Of a DNA stretch of 64,000 bases, positions 7,840 through 16,200 are shown in pieces. Position 1 is the first letter of the stretch. Each line of letters opens with the position of its first letter. A program made the position numbers and the translations under genes. Below the pieces are notes generated by a model, which saw only the letters and a program-made list of their open reading frames with translations, was not told the DNA's origin and did no database searches. This DNA is from Streptococcus pseudopneumoniae (lineage in GTDB: Bacteria > Bacillota > Bacilli > Lactobacillales > Streptococcaceae). Where the stretch lies: positions 55,957-119,956 of the forward strand of contig NZ_JUQX01000029.1 of assembly GCF_001074565.1 (NCBI RefSeq), given 5' to 3'.

Positions 7840-8099
7840 AGTACAGAAAGAAACCAGTAGTAATTGAGGCGGTTCAGTTCGTAGATACGGAAGAATCAAT
7901 TTTGAAATTGTCAGAATTGGGATTAGATCCAGTTCGTGTAGATTATGCTGATTTGGATAATCCAGTTTTAAAGATAGAAACACTTGAAGGATTGATGATT
8001 GCAACAGAAGGTGACTACATTATCAAAGGTGTTCAAGGTGAATTTTATCCATGTAAGCCTGATATTTTTGCAGAAACATACGAAAAAATGGAGGAATAA
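7836..8099 (+). CDS. PGDYG-type phage protein
   Basis: This 87-residue protein begins MKYRKKPVVIEAVQF and contains EGDYIIKGVQGEFYPCKPDIF near its end. That is the pattern of the short phage proteins grouped under the PGDYG motif, although the first residue here is E rather than P. The family is widespread in phages and its function is unknown. It overlaps the preceding membrane-peptide gene by four bases. Confidence 0.75.
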   Translation: MKYRKKPVVIEAVQFVDTEESILKLSELGLDPVRVDYADLDNPVLKIETLEGLMIATEGDYIIKGVQGEFYPCKPDIFAETYEKMEE

Positions 8100-8101
8100 A
8101 A

Positions 8102-8353
8102 ATGTTAGAAAAAGCAAAACAATTGGCATCACAAGAATTTTCACGTTTGTCAGGACGTGAAATCAAAGCAGAAGACTGCTTTGTAGTCTGGTTTAGCAAG
8201 ACCCTGCAAAACTGGAAAGCTCTTGTTAGTACGAACGCAATTACATCAAGCGAACCTTGTGGAAATTATGCAGAAATCACGCATAACGGAGACAAGAAAG
8301 AGACCTATGTGGATGTTTACGCCAAGGTTTCAAATCGTGCCATTAAAGATTAG
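8102..8353 (+). CDS. DUF6275-like phage protein
   Basis: The product has 83 residues. The stretch AEDCFVVWFSKTLQNWKAL followed by GDKKETYVDVYAKV matches what I recall of the DUF6275 family found in streptococcal phages. There are no membrane segments. It follows the PGDYG-type gene with a two-base gap and a GGAGG site. Its role is unknown. Confidence 0.6.
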   Translation: MLEKAKQLASQEFSRLSGREIKAEDCFVVWFSKTLQNWKALVSTNAITSSEPCGNYAEITHNGDKKETYVDVYAKVSNRAIKD

Positions 8354-8390
8354 GAGGTGATCCGACATCTTGACTTGCAGGAACAGACTG

Positions 8391-8420
8391 CTATAAACCG
8401 CTATAAATTGCTATAAACTG
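8391..8420 (+). repeat. three 10-bp direct repeats
   Basis: CTATAAACCG, CTATAAATTG and CTATAAACTG lie head to tail, giving a ten-base period of about one helical turn. They sit in a 108-base gap and run into a hairpin terminator. They could be a protein binding array or simple slippage. Confidence 0.6.
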
Positions 8421-8441
8421 GTATTTTTGATCAGTTTTTTT
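8415..8441 (+). terminator. weak intrinsic terminator
   Basis: AAACTG (8415-8420) pairs with CAGTTT (8432-8437), followed by a run of T. The stem is short, so termination is probably partial. Confidence 0.45.
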
Positions 8442-8461
8442 GAAGAAAGGAAAACAAAAAA

Positions 8462-8674
8462 ATGGAAGATTGGCAAAGACGTTTTGTTGATGAGTATAAT
8501 TCGCTTGAGGATAAATATACAAAATTACACAAAATGATTGTAAAATACGAAGCCGGTACGCTTGAATTTGAGCCAAAAAGCTCAATTGAAGTTCTGAAAA
8601 ATCAAAAGTGCGCCATGGGTCAGTATTTATACTGGCTTGAAGTTCGATCAGAAATCGAAGGAATCGAATTATAA
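8462..8674 (+). CDS. crAss001_48-related phage protein
   Basis: This is a 70-residue helical protein. The pattern DKYTKLHKMIVKYEAGTLEFE, then MGQYLYWLEVRSEIEGIEL, matches the small phage family I recall as crAss001_48-related, common in Firmicutes phages. The ribosome binding site is GAAAGGAAA. It is followed by a strong terminator, so it ends a transcription unit between head genes and scaffold. Confidence 0.65.
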   Translation: MEDWQRRFVDEYNSLEDKYTKLHKMIVKYEAGTLEFEPKSSIEVLKNQKCAMGQYLYWLEVRSEIEGIEL

Positions 8675-8678
8675 AACT

Positions 8679-8709
8679 AACCGTATGGAATCCCGTACGG
8701 TTTTATTTT
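8679..8709 (+). terminator. intrinsic terminator before the scaffold gene
   Basis: AACCGTA (8679-8685) and TACGGTT (8696-8702) form a seven-base-pair stem followed by TTATTTTT. It would limit readthrough from the small-gene unit into the capsid genes. Confidence 0.75.
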
Positions 8710-8783
8710 TGTCCGAGCATTGATGACAGTAAAAGCCATGGAATTATACAGTCGGGGACGACTTAAAAAATAGGAGGTTCGCA

Positions 8784-9299
8784 ATGAACGAAGAAACACA
8801 AACAGTCGAAGTCGAAACGGTTGAAGAACAAAAGGTACCTGCAGAACCTACACCACAACCGCAAGACGAGAAGAAGTACACGGACGCAGACGTCGATGCT
8901 ATCATCGACAAGAAATTTGCTAAGTGGAAATCAGAGCAAGAAGCTAAAGAAAACGAAGCTAAGAAACTTGCTAAGATGAACGCTGACGAGAAGCAGAAAT
9001 ATCAGTTAGATCAGCGTGAGCAAGAACTAGCTAATCGTGAACAAGCGATTGCTCGCAAGGAATTGACCGCAGAAGCTAAAGCAATGCTAAGTGAACGTGA
9101 CTTGCCTGTTGAGTTAGTGAATGTAGTTGATTTGACAAGCGCAGAGACGGTATCTGAGTCTATTACCTCTATCCAAAAAGCATGGGAAGAGTCAGTTCAG
9201 AAGGGAGTTTCTGAGCGTATGAAAGGTAGTGCACCTATCAAAAATGCACAAACAGTCCAGCAAGAAGTCACAGAAAAATGGCGTAAAGACTTCTTGTAA
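8784..9299 (+). CDS. capsid scaffolding protein (DUF4355-like)
   Basis: This 171-residue protein is very rich in Glu, Lys and Gln, with a Pro-rich N-terminus (PAEPTPQPQDEKKYTDADVD) and a long coiled coil over about residues 45-110. It ends in KWRKDFL. Composition, length and position directly before the major capsid gene fit phage scaffolding proteins of the DUF4355 type, which shape the procapsid and leave before DNA packaging. The ribosome binding site is TAGGAGGT. Confidence 0.88.
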   Translation: MNEETQTVEVETVEEQKVPAEPTPQPQDEKKYTDADVDAIIDKKFAKWKSEQEAKENEAKKLAKMNADEKQKYQLDQREQELANREQAIARKELTAEAKAMLSERDLPVELVNVVDLTSAETVSESITSIQKAWEESVQKGVSERMKGSAPIKNAQTVQQEVTEKWRKDFL

Positions 9300-9321
9300 T
9301 AAAAGAAAAGAGGAAAAATAA

Positions 9322-10338
9322 ATGGCATTTGAAGAATTAAACACAGCAGAATCACGCAAGAAACATCTAGGGATTATTGAGGATGTTCTTGCAGTAAATT
9401 CATATTCAACACCGCTTGTAACATCAAGTGATGCAGTAACCTTGCAAGGTCGCTCTTTTACAGTAGCAACTGGGAACACAACAGAGCTTAAAGACTACAA
9501 ACGTAACAAAGATAACGAATTTGACCACGTTGAAGTTGAAGAAAAGGTATATACTCTTGACGAAGAAAAATATTGGGGTCGTTTCGTAGACCAATTGGAC
9601 GAACGTGACTCAAATGGTCAAGTTAATATCAATTACGTTATTGCACGTCAAGCAGCAGAAGTAGTAGCTCCATATCTTGATGAACTACGTTTTGGTGCAG
9701 CGCTAGGCAACGTAAGTGACAACGTGGTTATGGGCAAAGAAGCAGGAGCGAACAACGCATACAATGCAATTCTTGATGTTTCTGAAAAATTAGATGAACT
9801 CGGAATTACAAAAGAGCGTTTGCTTTTTGTAACACCTAAATTCTACAAAGCAATCAAGTCTGAAATCGTTCGTCTACCACATGGTGACGCAGATAAGAAA
9901 GTCCTTGGAAAAGGATATGTTGGTGAATTGGATGACTACACAGTCTACAAAGTACCTTCTAAATTCTTGAAAGGTGTTAATGCCCTTGCTACTGCTCCGG
10001 GTGTTGTCACATCCCCAGTGCAAGTTGATAATACTAAGTACAACGATAACATTCCAGGTCGATTTGGTGAGTTGGTAGAGCAATTGCTGTACACTGGTGC
10101 ATTTGTTCTTGAACACTTCAAGAAATACATCATTACTATCGCAGACTCTAAACCTGAAGCTAAACCATCTACTCAAGGTAAAGTTGTAAACCGTGCTAAA
10201 AAATGGAAGACTGGAACAACCTATAAAGAAGGTGATACAGTAACGCATGAAGATAAAGTCTATGTTGCTATCAAAGACATCACGAGCTCTACGACTGCAC
10301 CAGACTCTGACTCAGCTAACTGGAAAGTCAAGAAATAA
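9322..10338 (+). CDS. major capsid protein with C-terminal carbohydrate-binding-like domain
   Basis: Residues about 1-275 are a HK97-fold type major capsid protein, judged by position after the scaffold gene and by patterns such as GRFVDQLDERDSNGQVNINY and FGELVEQLLYTGAFVLEHFK. After a short linker, residues about 290-338 read W-x-x-GTTYKEGDTVTHEDKVYVA, ending in ANW. That is the aromatic spacing of family 5/12 carbohydrate-binding modules, as in chitinases. The module is in frame and needs no frameshift. It would decorate every capsid subunit. Confidence 0.88.
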   Translation: MAFEELNTAESRKKHLGIIEDVLAVNSYSTPLVTSSDAVTLQGRSFTVATGNTTELKDYKRNKDNEFDHVEVEEKVYTLDEEKYWGRFVDQLDERDSNGQVNINYVIARQAAEVVAPYLDELRFGAALGNVSDNVVMGKEAGANNAYNAILDVSEKLDELGITKERLLFVTPKFYKAIKSEIVRLPHGDADKKVLGKGYVGELDDYTVYKVPSKFLKGVNALATAPGVVTSPVQVDNTKYNDNIPGRFGELVEQLLYTGAFVLEHFKKYIITIADSKPEAKPSTQGKVVNRAKKWKTGTTYKEGDTVTHEDKVYVAIKDITSSTTAPDSDSANWKVKK

Positions 10339-10348
10339 GGTCTGAGTT

Positions 10349-10537
10349 ATGAAATTTAAAATCAAACGAGATTTCTATGATTGGAAATCAAATGTGAAAC
10401 GATTGGCAGGAGAGGAACTTGAGATTACTGAGGAGCGCTATGCTGAGTTGACTAACAATTTTGCCAGCAATGGTGTCGCTATCTCAGACGTTCTTGAGGA
10501 AATCTTCCCTGAACCTGAGTTCTTAGAAGAGGATTGA
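10349..10537 (+). CDS. hypothetical head-region protein, 62 aa
   Basis: A small acidic protein beginning MKFKIKRDFYDWKSNVKRLAG and ending in EPEFLEED, located between the capsid and head-tail connector genes. Similar short proteins occupy this slot in many siphoviruses, but I recognise no domain. It is separated from the capsid gene by 10 bases and from the connector by one. Confidence 0.6.
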   Translation: MKFKIKRDFYDWKSNVKRLAGEELEITEERYAELTNNFASNGVAISDVLEEIFPEPEFLEED

Positions 10538-10538
10538 T

Positions 10539-10850
10539 ATGTCTATAGAGTTGCTGAAGAAATTAACAGGCGAAGAAGATACTCAGCTTCTCATGTTGCT
10601 CCAAATGAGGGCTACAAATCTTATCTTGTCAGAGACTAATCGCACATCTTTGACACCTTCTTTAAGTCTTTTAATACCTGAGGTTGCTATCGAGCTCCAC
10701 AATCGCTCAGGAGCGGAAGGAGAGCATTCTAGAACCGAGGGTGGTATAGCAGTAGTCTACGGAGAAAACGGCCTGTCTACGGGTCTTCTACAGCGAATAC
10801 GCATGCACAGACTAGCAAGGGTGGCAGGCCATGTTTTTGAAGCAGAGTAG
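10539..10850 (+). CDS. head-tail connector protein (gp6/gp15-like)
   Basis: The product has 103 helical residues. The segment MSIELLKKLTGEEDTQLLMLL followed by LIPEVAIELHNRSGAEGEHS fits phage head-tail adaptor proteins (SPP1 gp15 / HK97 gp6 type) that dock under the portal. The following GGIAVVYGENGLSTGLL is also typical. It overlaps the next gene by 20 bases. Confidence 0.75.
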   Translation: MSIELLKKLTGEEDTQLLMLLQMRATNLILSETNRTSLTPSLSLLIPEVAIELHNRSGAEGEHSRTEGGIAVVYGENGLSTGLLQRIRMHRLARVAGHVFEAE

Positions 10851-11169
10851 ACTGAAACCTTATCCAATGCGACGGTTTGAAAAGACTGTCACTGAGGAAG
10901 GTGTCGCAAAAGAAGGGTATGCCAAGGAAGCTGAGACAGTCCGTCTTGAATTGTGGCCGGCTAGTAGCAAGTTACAATCTGAGCTGTATGGTGAGCGTGT
11001 CAACGACATTTTGAACGCAAATGCCAATAAGTCAGCTACTATCAAAGTGAAAGATGGTGTGTGTATCGACAGCCCGACGGAAGTAACTCATAAGGTTATT
11101 TCTAAAAAGGTTTACACACACCATCAAGTTTTGGAGTTGGAACGTGTCAGAGCTACTAGGGGCAGATAG
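10831..11169 (+). CDS. putative head closure protein
   Basis: This 112-residue basic protein sits in the second connector slot, where SPP1-type phages encode the stopper (gp16-like) that closes the filled head. It begins MFLKQSRLKPYPMRRFEK and has a beta-rich middle (ETVRLELWPASSKLQ). The assignment rests mainly on gene order. It overlaps the upstream connector by 20 bases and the downstream gene by 26. Confidence 0.55.
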   Translation: MFLKQSRLKPYPMRRFEKTVTEEGVAKEGYAKEAETVRLELWPASSKLQSELYGERVNDILNANANKSATIKVKDGVCIDSPTEVTHKVISKKVYTHHQVLELERVRATRGR

Positions 11170-11656
11170 GCTCATAGCTAAATGTAGACGATTGGGTAGC
11201 AAAAAAACTGGCGAGGATATCGTCTTACGTGCGGTACACAATGCTGCTATAAAAGTTGTCCAAGCTGATGCAAGAAGACTCGCACCAGCGAGAGATGGAG
11301 AGCTTATAATTAGTATCAAAACTAGAGCAAAAATGGACGGAGATAAGGCTATAGCAGAGGTTTACACCAATCTGCACTACGCTCCTTATGTTGAGTTTGG
11401 AACAGGACCAAAAGGACAAGCTAGCCATTCGGGTATCTCCCCAGAGGTTAGCGTGTCTTACAGGTCTAGTCCTTGGTATGTGCATGAAGACCAAATCGAT
11501 GTAGGACCTTACCATTTTCAAAAGATTGGGGAGTTCTACAAGATGTATGGTCAACCTGCCCAGCCTTATCTTTATCCAGCTTTGAGAGACAATCAAGAGC
11601 GTGTGTCTAAGAATATTTCGAATTATGTGCGTAGAAAGATAAGAGAACAATTATAA
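11144..11656 (+). CDS. HK97 gp10-type tail completion protein
   Basis: This 170-residue protein contains the gp10-family core NAAIKVVQADARRLAPARDG, then NLHYAPYVEFGTGPKG. The family acts at the head-tail joint. Translation starts at a GTG at 11144 inside the previous gene; no ATG gives the full family N-terminus. The stop and next start overlap by one base (TAATG). Confidence 0.85.
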   Translation: MSELLGADRLIAKCRRLGSKKTGEDIVLRAVHNAAIKVVQADARRLAPARDGELIISIKTRAKMDGDKAIAEVYTNLHYAPYVEFGTGPKGQASHSGISPEVSVSYRSSPWYVHEDQIDVGPYHFQKIGEFYKMYGQPAQPYLYPALRDNQERVSKNISNYVRRKIREQL

Positions 11657-12024
11657 TGATCAATATCAAGCCTGTTATTTATAAAGAATTGCAAAAGGTC
11701 GCAGATAATGTGACTGATACTTATCCTAGCGATTGGGAGACTTTCCCAGTCGTTATTTTTTTAGAAGAACAAAACAAGCCAGGAGATTGGTTTGATGACA
11801 AGGAACAAAAATCCTCTATCCGCTACAAGGTGGATATCTTTGATGATACCAGCACTAGTGAGTTAGCTGTTAAAATCAATCAGATTTTTGAGTCTTTAGG
11901 TTTGCGAAGAACCGACTGCCAAGACGTGCCAGACCCGTCACATTTGAGACATAAGGTCATGCGTTTTGAAGGTGTCGTTGAATTAGACTCAGAGCTTGTT
12001 TTTCAATTTAGAATGGAGAATTAA
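11656..12024 (+). CDS. putative tail terminator protein
   Basis: A 122-residue alpha/beta protein in the slot between gp10-type and tail tube genes, where the tail terminator that caps the tube is encoded. The pattern FPVVIFLEEQNKPGDW, then IRYKVDIFDDTSTSELAVKINQ, is consistent with terminator folds. No catalytic motif is expected. The function is assigned from gene order and general pattern. Confidence 0.6.
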   Translation: MINIKPVIYKELQKVADNVTDTYPSDWETFPVVIFLEEQNKPGDWFDDKEQKSSIRYKVDIFDDTSTSELAVKINQIFESLGLRRTDCQDVPDPSHLRHKVMRFEGVVELDSELVFQFRMEN

Positions 12025-12026
12025 AC

Positions 12027-12440
12027 ATGTTAGCAAATGGAATTACGCTTTCTTATAGAAAAACAGAAGGTAGCTATACTAAGCTTGTAGGACTTAAAGA
12101 AGTACCAGAGTTTGGTATCGAACCTGAAAAAGTTGAGAACACTACTCTTGAAGATAAAGTTAAGAAGTATGAGTTCGGTATCGGTGACGCAGGGGAATTG
12201 GAATACAAATTCTCTTACAAGAACGATAATGAAAACGCACCTTATCGTGTATTGCGTAAAGCCGCAGACAATAAGGAAAAACTCCAATTTGAACAAGCTT
12301 ACCCTGACGGTACTAAGGTCAATTTTGAAGGCCAAGTATCTGTTAAGCTTGGCGGTGGCGGTGTCAATGCCGTTATCGAGTTTACACTTAAGATTGCATT
12401 GCAGTCTGAATTGACATTTGTTGATGGTATTGGAGGTTAA
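12027..12440 (+). CDS. major tail tube protein
   Basis: This 137-residue beta-rich protein has a Gly-rich C-terminus (SVKLGGGGVNAVIEFTLK). Size, composition and its place immediately before the two tail chaperone frames and the tape measure gene match siphovirus tail tube subunits, which polymerise into the tail through which DNA passes. A good ribosome binding site (TGGAG) precedes the ATG. Confidence 0.85.
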   Translation: MLANGITLSYRKTEGSYTKLVGLKEVPEFGIEPEKVENTTLEDKVKKYEFGIGDAGELEYKFSYKNDNENAPYRVLRKAADNKEKLQFEQAYPDGTKVNFEGQVSVKLGGGGVNAVIEFTLKIALQSELTFVDGIGG

Positions 12441-12444
12441 TTAG

Positions 12445-12825
12445 ATGGCGTTAAAATACACAACTTGGAAAGTTACTGACGAAAAAGAGTTGAAGCTACG
12501 TTTGACATCTCATCAAGCTGCAACTGTGGAAGAAAAAATCGGCATGAACTTGCTGAAGATTTTCATGCCTGAAGCCGGCGAAGAGTTCACTTTGCCACCT
12601 TTGAAAGTTATGCTGTTATTAGTTCACGGCGCCTTGCAGCAGTATGAACATGGGTATTCCTTTGATGATGTCTATGATCTATACGATGAATACGTGGACA
12701 ATGGTGGAGACCAAACAACCTTCATGACAGAGGTTTTAATGCCACTTTTTGAAGTATCGGGTTTTACTCCACGAGGAAGCAAGGACAAGAAAACTTCCAA
12801 GAAGAAAATGACAGTAGTCGAGTAA
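12445..12825 (+). CDS. tail assembly chaperone, gpG-type
   Basis: This 126-residue protein is the first of two overlapping-frame chaperone genes upstream of the tape measure, equivalent to lambda G. It is mostly helical with a Lys-rich end (SKDKKTSKKKM). Near its 3' end a canonical slippery heptamer lies in the correct register (12759-12765), allowing some ribosomes to shift into the second frame and make a longer G-T fusion. The unshifted product is this protein. Confidence 0.85.
   Translation: MALKYTTWKVTDEKELKLRLTSHQAATVEEKIGMNLLKIFMPEAGEEFTLPPLKVMLLLVHGALQQYEHGYSFDDVYDLYDEYVDNGGDQTTFMTEVLMPLFEVSGFTPRGSKDKKTSKKKMTVVE
12759..12765 (+). promoter_or_regulatory. -1 frameshift slippery heptamer for tail chaperone
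   Basis: The sequence G GGT TTT, read in the gpG frame (codons TCG GGT TTT), is an X XXY YYZ heptamer. The -1 frame is closed by a TGA at 12750-12752 and is then open from 12753 to the stop at 13214. Slippage here gives a fused product of 256 residues (107 from the first frame, 149 from the second). The arrangement mirrors lambda G/GT. Confidence 0.8.
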
Positions 12826-12863
12826 TCTTAACGGTAACGCAGATTATTGAGAGGCTTTACCCA

Positions 12864-13214
12864 ATGTTTTTGGACATCGGGGGCAAGCCTCTTGATTTTT
12901 GGGATTTGACGGTGCTTGAAATCAGAGAAATGATTGAAAGTTATAACCGTGTCAAAATCCAAGAGCGTAAAGAGAAGATTATTGACTCATACAGACTTTC
13001 GCAGATGATATCCAACCAAGTTTCCTTATTGTTATCTAAAGATGCCAAGGTCTTTGAGTTCTGGGAATATGCGCCTGAGTTGTTTGTAGAAGAACAACAA
13101 GCGGTAGAACAGGAACGACAGAGACAAGCGCTTTTGTTGCATAAGGAACGGATGCGTGATTTTGCAGAGAGACACAATCGCAAAAGAAAGGAGGAAATGA
13201 ATGGCAACTCTTGA
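12864..13214 (+). CDS. tail assembly chaperone frameshift extension, gpT-type
   Basis: This open frame lacks a credible independent start: no ribosome binding site precedes the ATG at 12864, and the frame is open back to 12753, inside the previous gene. It is therefore best read as the T part of a -1 frameshift product entered at 12759-12765. The C-terminal half is a charged coiled coil (QQAVEQERQRQALLLHKER). It ends 14 bases inside the tape measure gene. The G-T fusion binds the tape measure protein during tail assembly. Confidence 0.8.
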   Translation: MFLDIGGKPLDFWDLTVLEIREMIESYNRVKIQERKEKIIDSYRLSQMISNQVSLLLSKDAKVFEFWEYAPELFVEEQQAVEQERQRQALLLHKERMRDFAERHNRKRKEEMNGNS

Positions 13215-16200
13215 CGAATTAAAAGTTATGATTGACGCTGAGATAGCACCTTTCAGGAAGAAGATGAAAGAAGTCGAGAATCAGGTCAAAGGAACATCTG
13301 ACCAAGTGAAAAATGCCACTGCCAAAGTTCGTGAACAGTCGAACTCTATCGGTAGTGCGTTTGGCAAACTAGCTAAGTTTGCCGGCTTTGCAATCCTTGG
13401 TAAGAAATTACTTGATGTTGGGATGTATTCAACGCAGACAGCTCTTGAAGTATCAGCGTCTATGAACCAAATCAAGCGACAGATGGGCGAGAGTTCGCAA
13501 TCTTTCTTAAAATGGGTTAATGATAACGCCAATGCTATGAATATGGGGGTGGGTGAGGCTACTAACTACGGTGCAGTCTACTCAAACCTATTTTCTGGAT
13601 TTATCAAAGATACCAACAAGCTAAGCGCCTATACTGCTAAGATGTTGCAGACATCGGCAGTTGTTGCTGAAGGTTCAGGGCGCACGATTACAGACGTTAT
13701 GGAGCGGATTCGCTCAGGTTTGCTAGGGAACACGGAAGCGATTGAAGACCTAGGAATCAACGTCAATGTGGCTATGATTGAATCGACTGAAGCCTTTAAG
13801 AAGTTCGCGAATGGGCAAAGCTGGCAACAGTTGGACTATCAAACACAGCAACAAATCCGTCTTATGGCTATTTTGGAACAGGCTACGGCAAAGTATGGAG
13901 ACACCTTATCCAACTCAGTCAACGGCAGTATCAGTCTATTTAAGTCGCTGATGAAAGATAGTGCATTGAACCTTGGCAACTCTATGTTACCGATTATCAA
14001 TGCCATTATGCCTGTCTTGAACTCTTTTGCTATGGTATTAAAGAACGTGACTGCTAAACTCGCTGAGTTTATCGCTTTGATGTTCAACAAGAAAGCAACC
14101 GTGAAAGACGGAGTTGGTGGAGCGGTCGGAGACATGGGTAACGCCATGAAAGACGCTGCAGGCGGAGCAGGAGACCTTGCTGACGCTGTTGACGACGCTG
14201 GAGATTCAGCTGGAGGACTTGCTGATAATCTTGGAGACTCAGCCAAAAACGCTAAGAAAGCTGCTAAAGAATTGCTTGGTCTATTGGGATTTGATGAGAT
14301 TAACATCTTGCAAAAACCAAAAGACGACGACGCAGGCGGTACTGGTGGCGGAGGAGGCGGTGGCGGAGGCAAAGGTGGTAAAGGAAAGGGAGGCGGTGGC
14401 GGACCTTTCAAAGACATCTTGCCAGAAGTCGAGTTGACCGACATGGGCAACCAATTCAAGAGCATTTTCGACGGCCTCGGAGATAAGCTAAAAGGGTTGT
14501 TTGACCTCTTTAAAAAAGGTTTTGATGCAGCGTTTAGACCAGAAGGTATTGAACGTATCAAAGCTGCTTTAGAACGAATCAAGAAAACTCTTGAGGAAAT
14601 CGCTACTGATCCTAGGGTTGTGAATGCTTTTGACCGAATGACTGGAAAAATCGCTTATGCTTTAGGGCAAGTGACAGGTTCAATAGCCACTATCGGTTTG
14701 GGTATTGGTGTTTCCCTTGCTGAAAGTATTGCAAACGGCCTTGAAAGACAGAAAGAACGTATTATCAGGGCGCTAGTCGCTTTGTTTGATAATGTTGGTA
14801 ATATTGCAGAGGCAGTAGGAAACATCGCTCAGGCCTTTTCTAGTGCTTTCTACGACGTTATTACTTCAACTGGTGCGGTTCGTATCGGTAGCGCTATTGT
14901 GTCAACAATATTGAGCTTGACATCAGCAATGGTCGAAGTTGGCAGTAAATTAGCAGGAAGTTTGTTTAAAGGATTTGAAAAAATCGTTGTGACAAGCGCT
15001 CCTAAAATTTCTTCAATGCTCCAAAGCCTTTTAGACATTGTAGCTCCGATATTTGAAACCATTGAGAGTGTTGTTGATAAGTTCGGCGATGGATTAAGTA
15101 GTGTCTACGATGAACATGTAGCCCCTGCTATTGACTCTATTGCGAATGCTTTTAACGGTCTAATTGATATCATCCAAATCCTTTGGGAAGGAAGTTGGAA
15201 ACCTTTTGCTGAGTTCTTGTCTAATACATTTGGTTTAAGTATTGAAGGCGTCGCTGATTTGCTAGGTGGAGCTATTTTATCAGCGCTAAAAATACTGGCT
15301 GATACAATTAAACTTGTAGCTGATGGTTTTACTGCTTTTTCTGATTGGTGTAAAGAAAATAAAGAGATTATCTCCACAATCGCTAGTGTGATTGGTACGC
15401 TTGCAACTGCATGGCAGGGGATTAAATTCTTGGCGTGGGCAGAACAAGCAGGAGGACTTGCAGGGGCATTCGAATTACTAAGTGGCAAGGTTTCCTTTAT
15501 TGTTAGCGGAATTAAAAATCTTGGACTAGCTTTGAAAGCTTTGACATTTGATAAATTGGTCAGCTTCGGAGAAACCATCTATTTGAATGCGTTGTATGCA
15601 AAAGACTTTGTAGTCAATTCAGGTAAATTGATTGTAGAGTTAGGGAAAACTGCTTTAGAACTTGGTAAATCTGCACTAGCTTGGGGTGTTCATGCAGCAC
15701 AAATGGGGCTTGCAGCGGCAGCGGAAATCGCTCAATCAGTTGCAGCAGGAGTTGCAGCAGCCGCAACATGGGCACTCAATGGAGCTATTGCAGTCTTGAC
15801 TAGTCCGATAACCTTAGTTATTGCAGCAATCGCAGCCTTAATCGGTATCGGTGTCTTGCTCTACCAAAACTGGGATACTGTTGTTGAGTTTGCTAAAACT
15901 GCATGGCAAGGACTATGTGATTTTATCAGTGGTATTTGTAAAGCGATTGGCGAATTTTTCAGCGATCTATGGACGAAACTTCAAGAAATCTTTGAGCCAA
16001 TAGGTCAATGGTTTAGTGAGAAGTTCCAGCAAGCATGGGATGCCATTGTAAACATCTTCTCTGGTATCGGAGAGTGGTTCTCTGGTGTATTCCAAGGCGC
16101 ATGGGACGCTATCGTTAATATCTTCACACCAATTGGATCATGGTTCGGAGAACGTTGGGCAGATGTGACTAATGCTTTGGCTAATATTGGGGCATGGTTT

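Noticed and set aside
8391..8420. CRISPR-like or origin iteron array
   Set aside because: The three 10-bp repeats are too short, have no spacers, and sit beside no replication or Cas gene.
13839..14582. Minus-strand open frame opposite the tape measure gene, rich in Pro
   Set aside because: The Pro runs are the complement of the Gly-rich linker codons. No start signal or context supports it.
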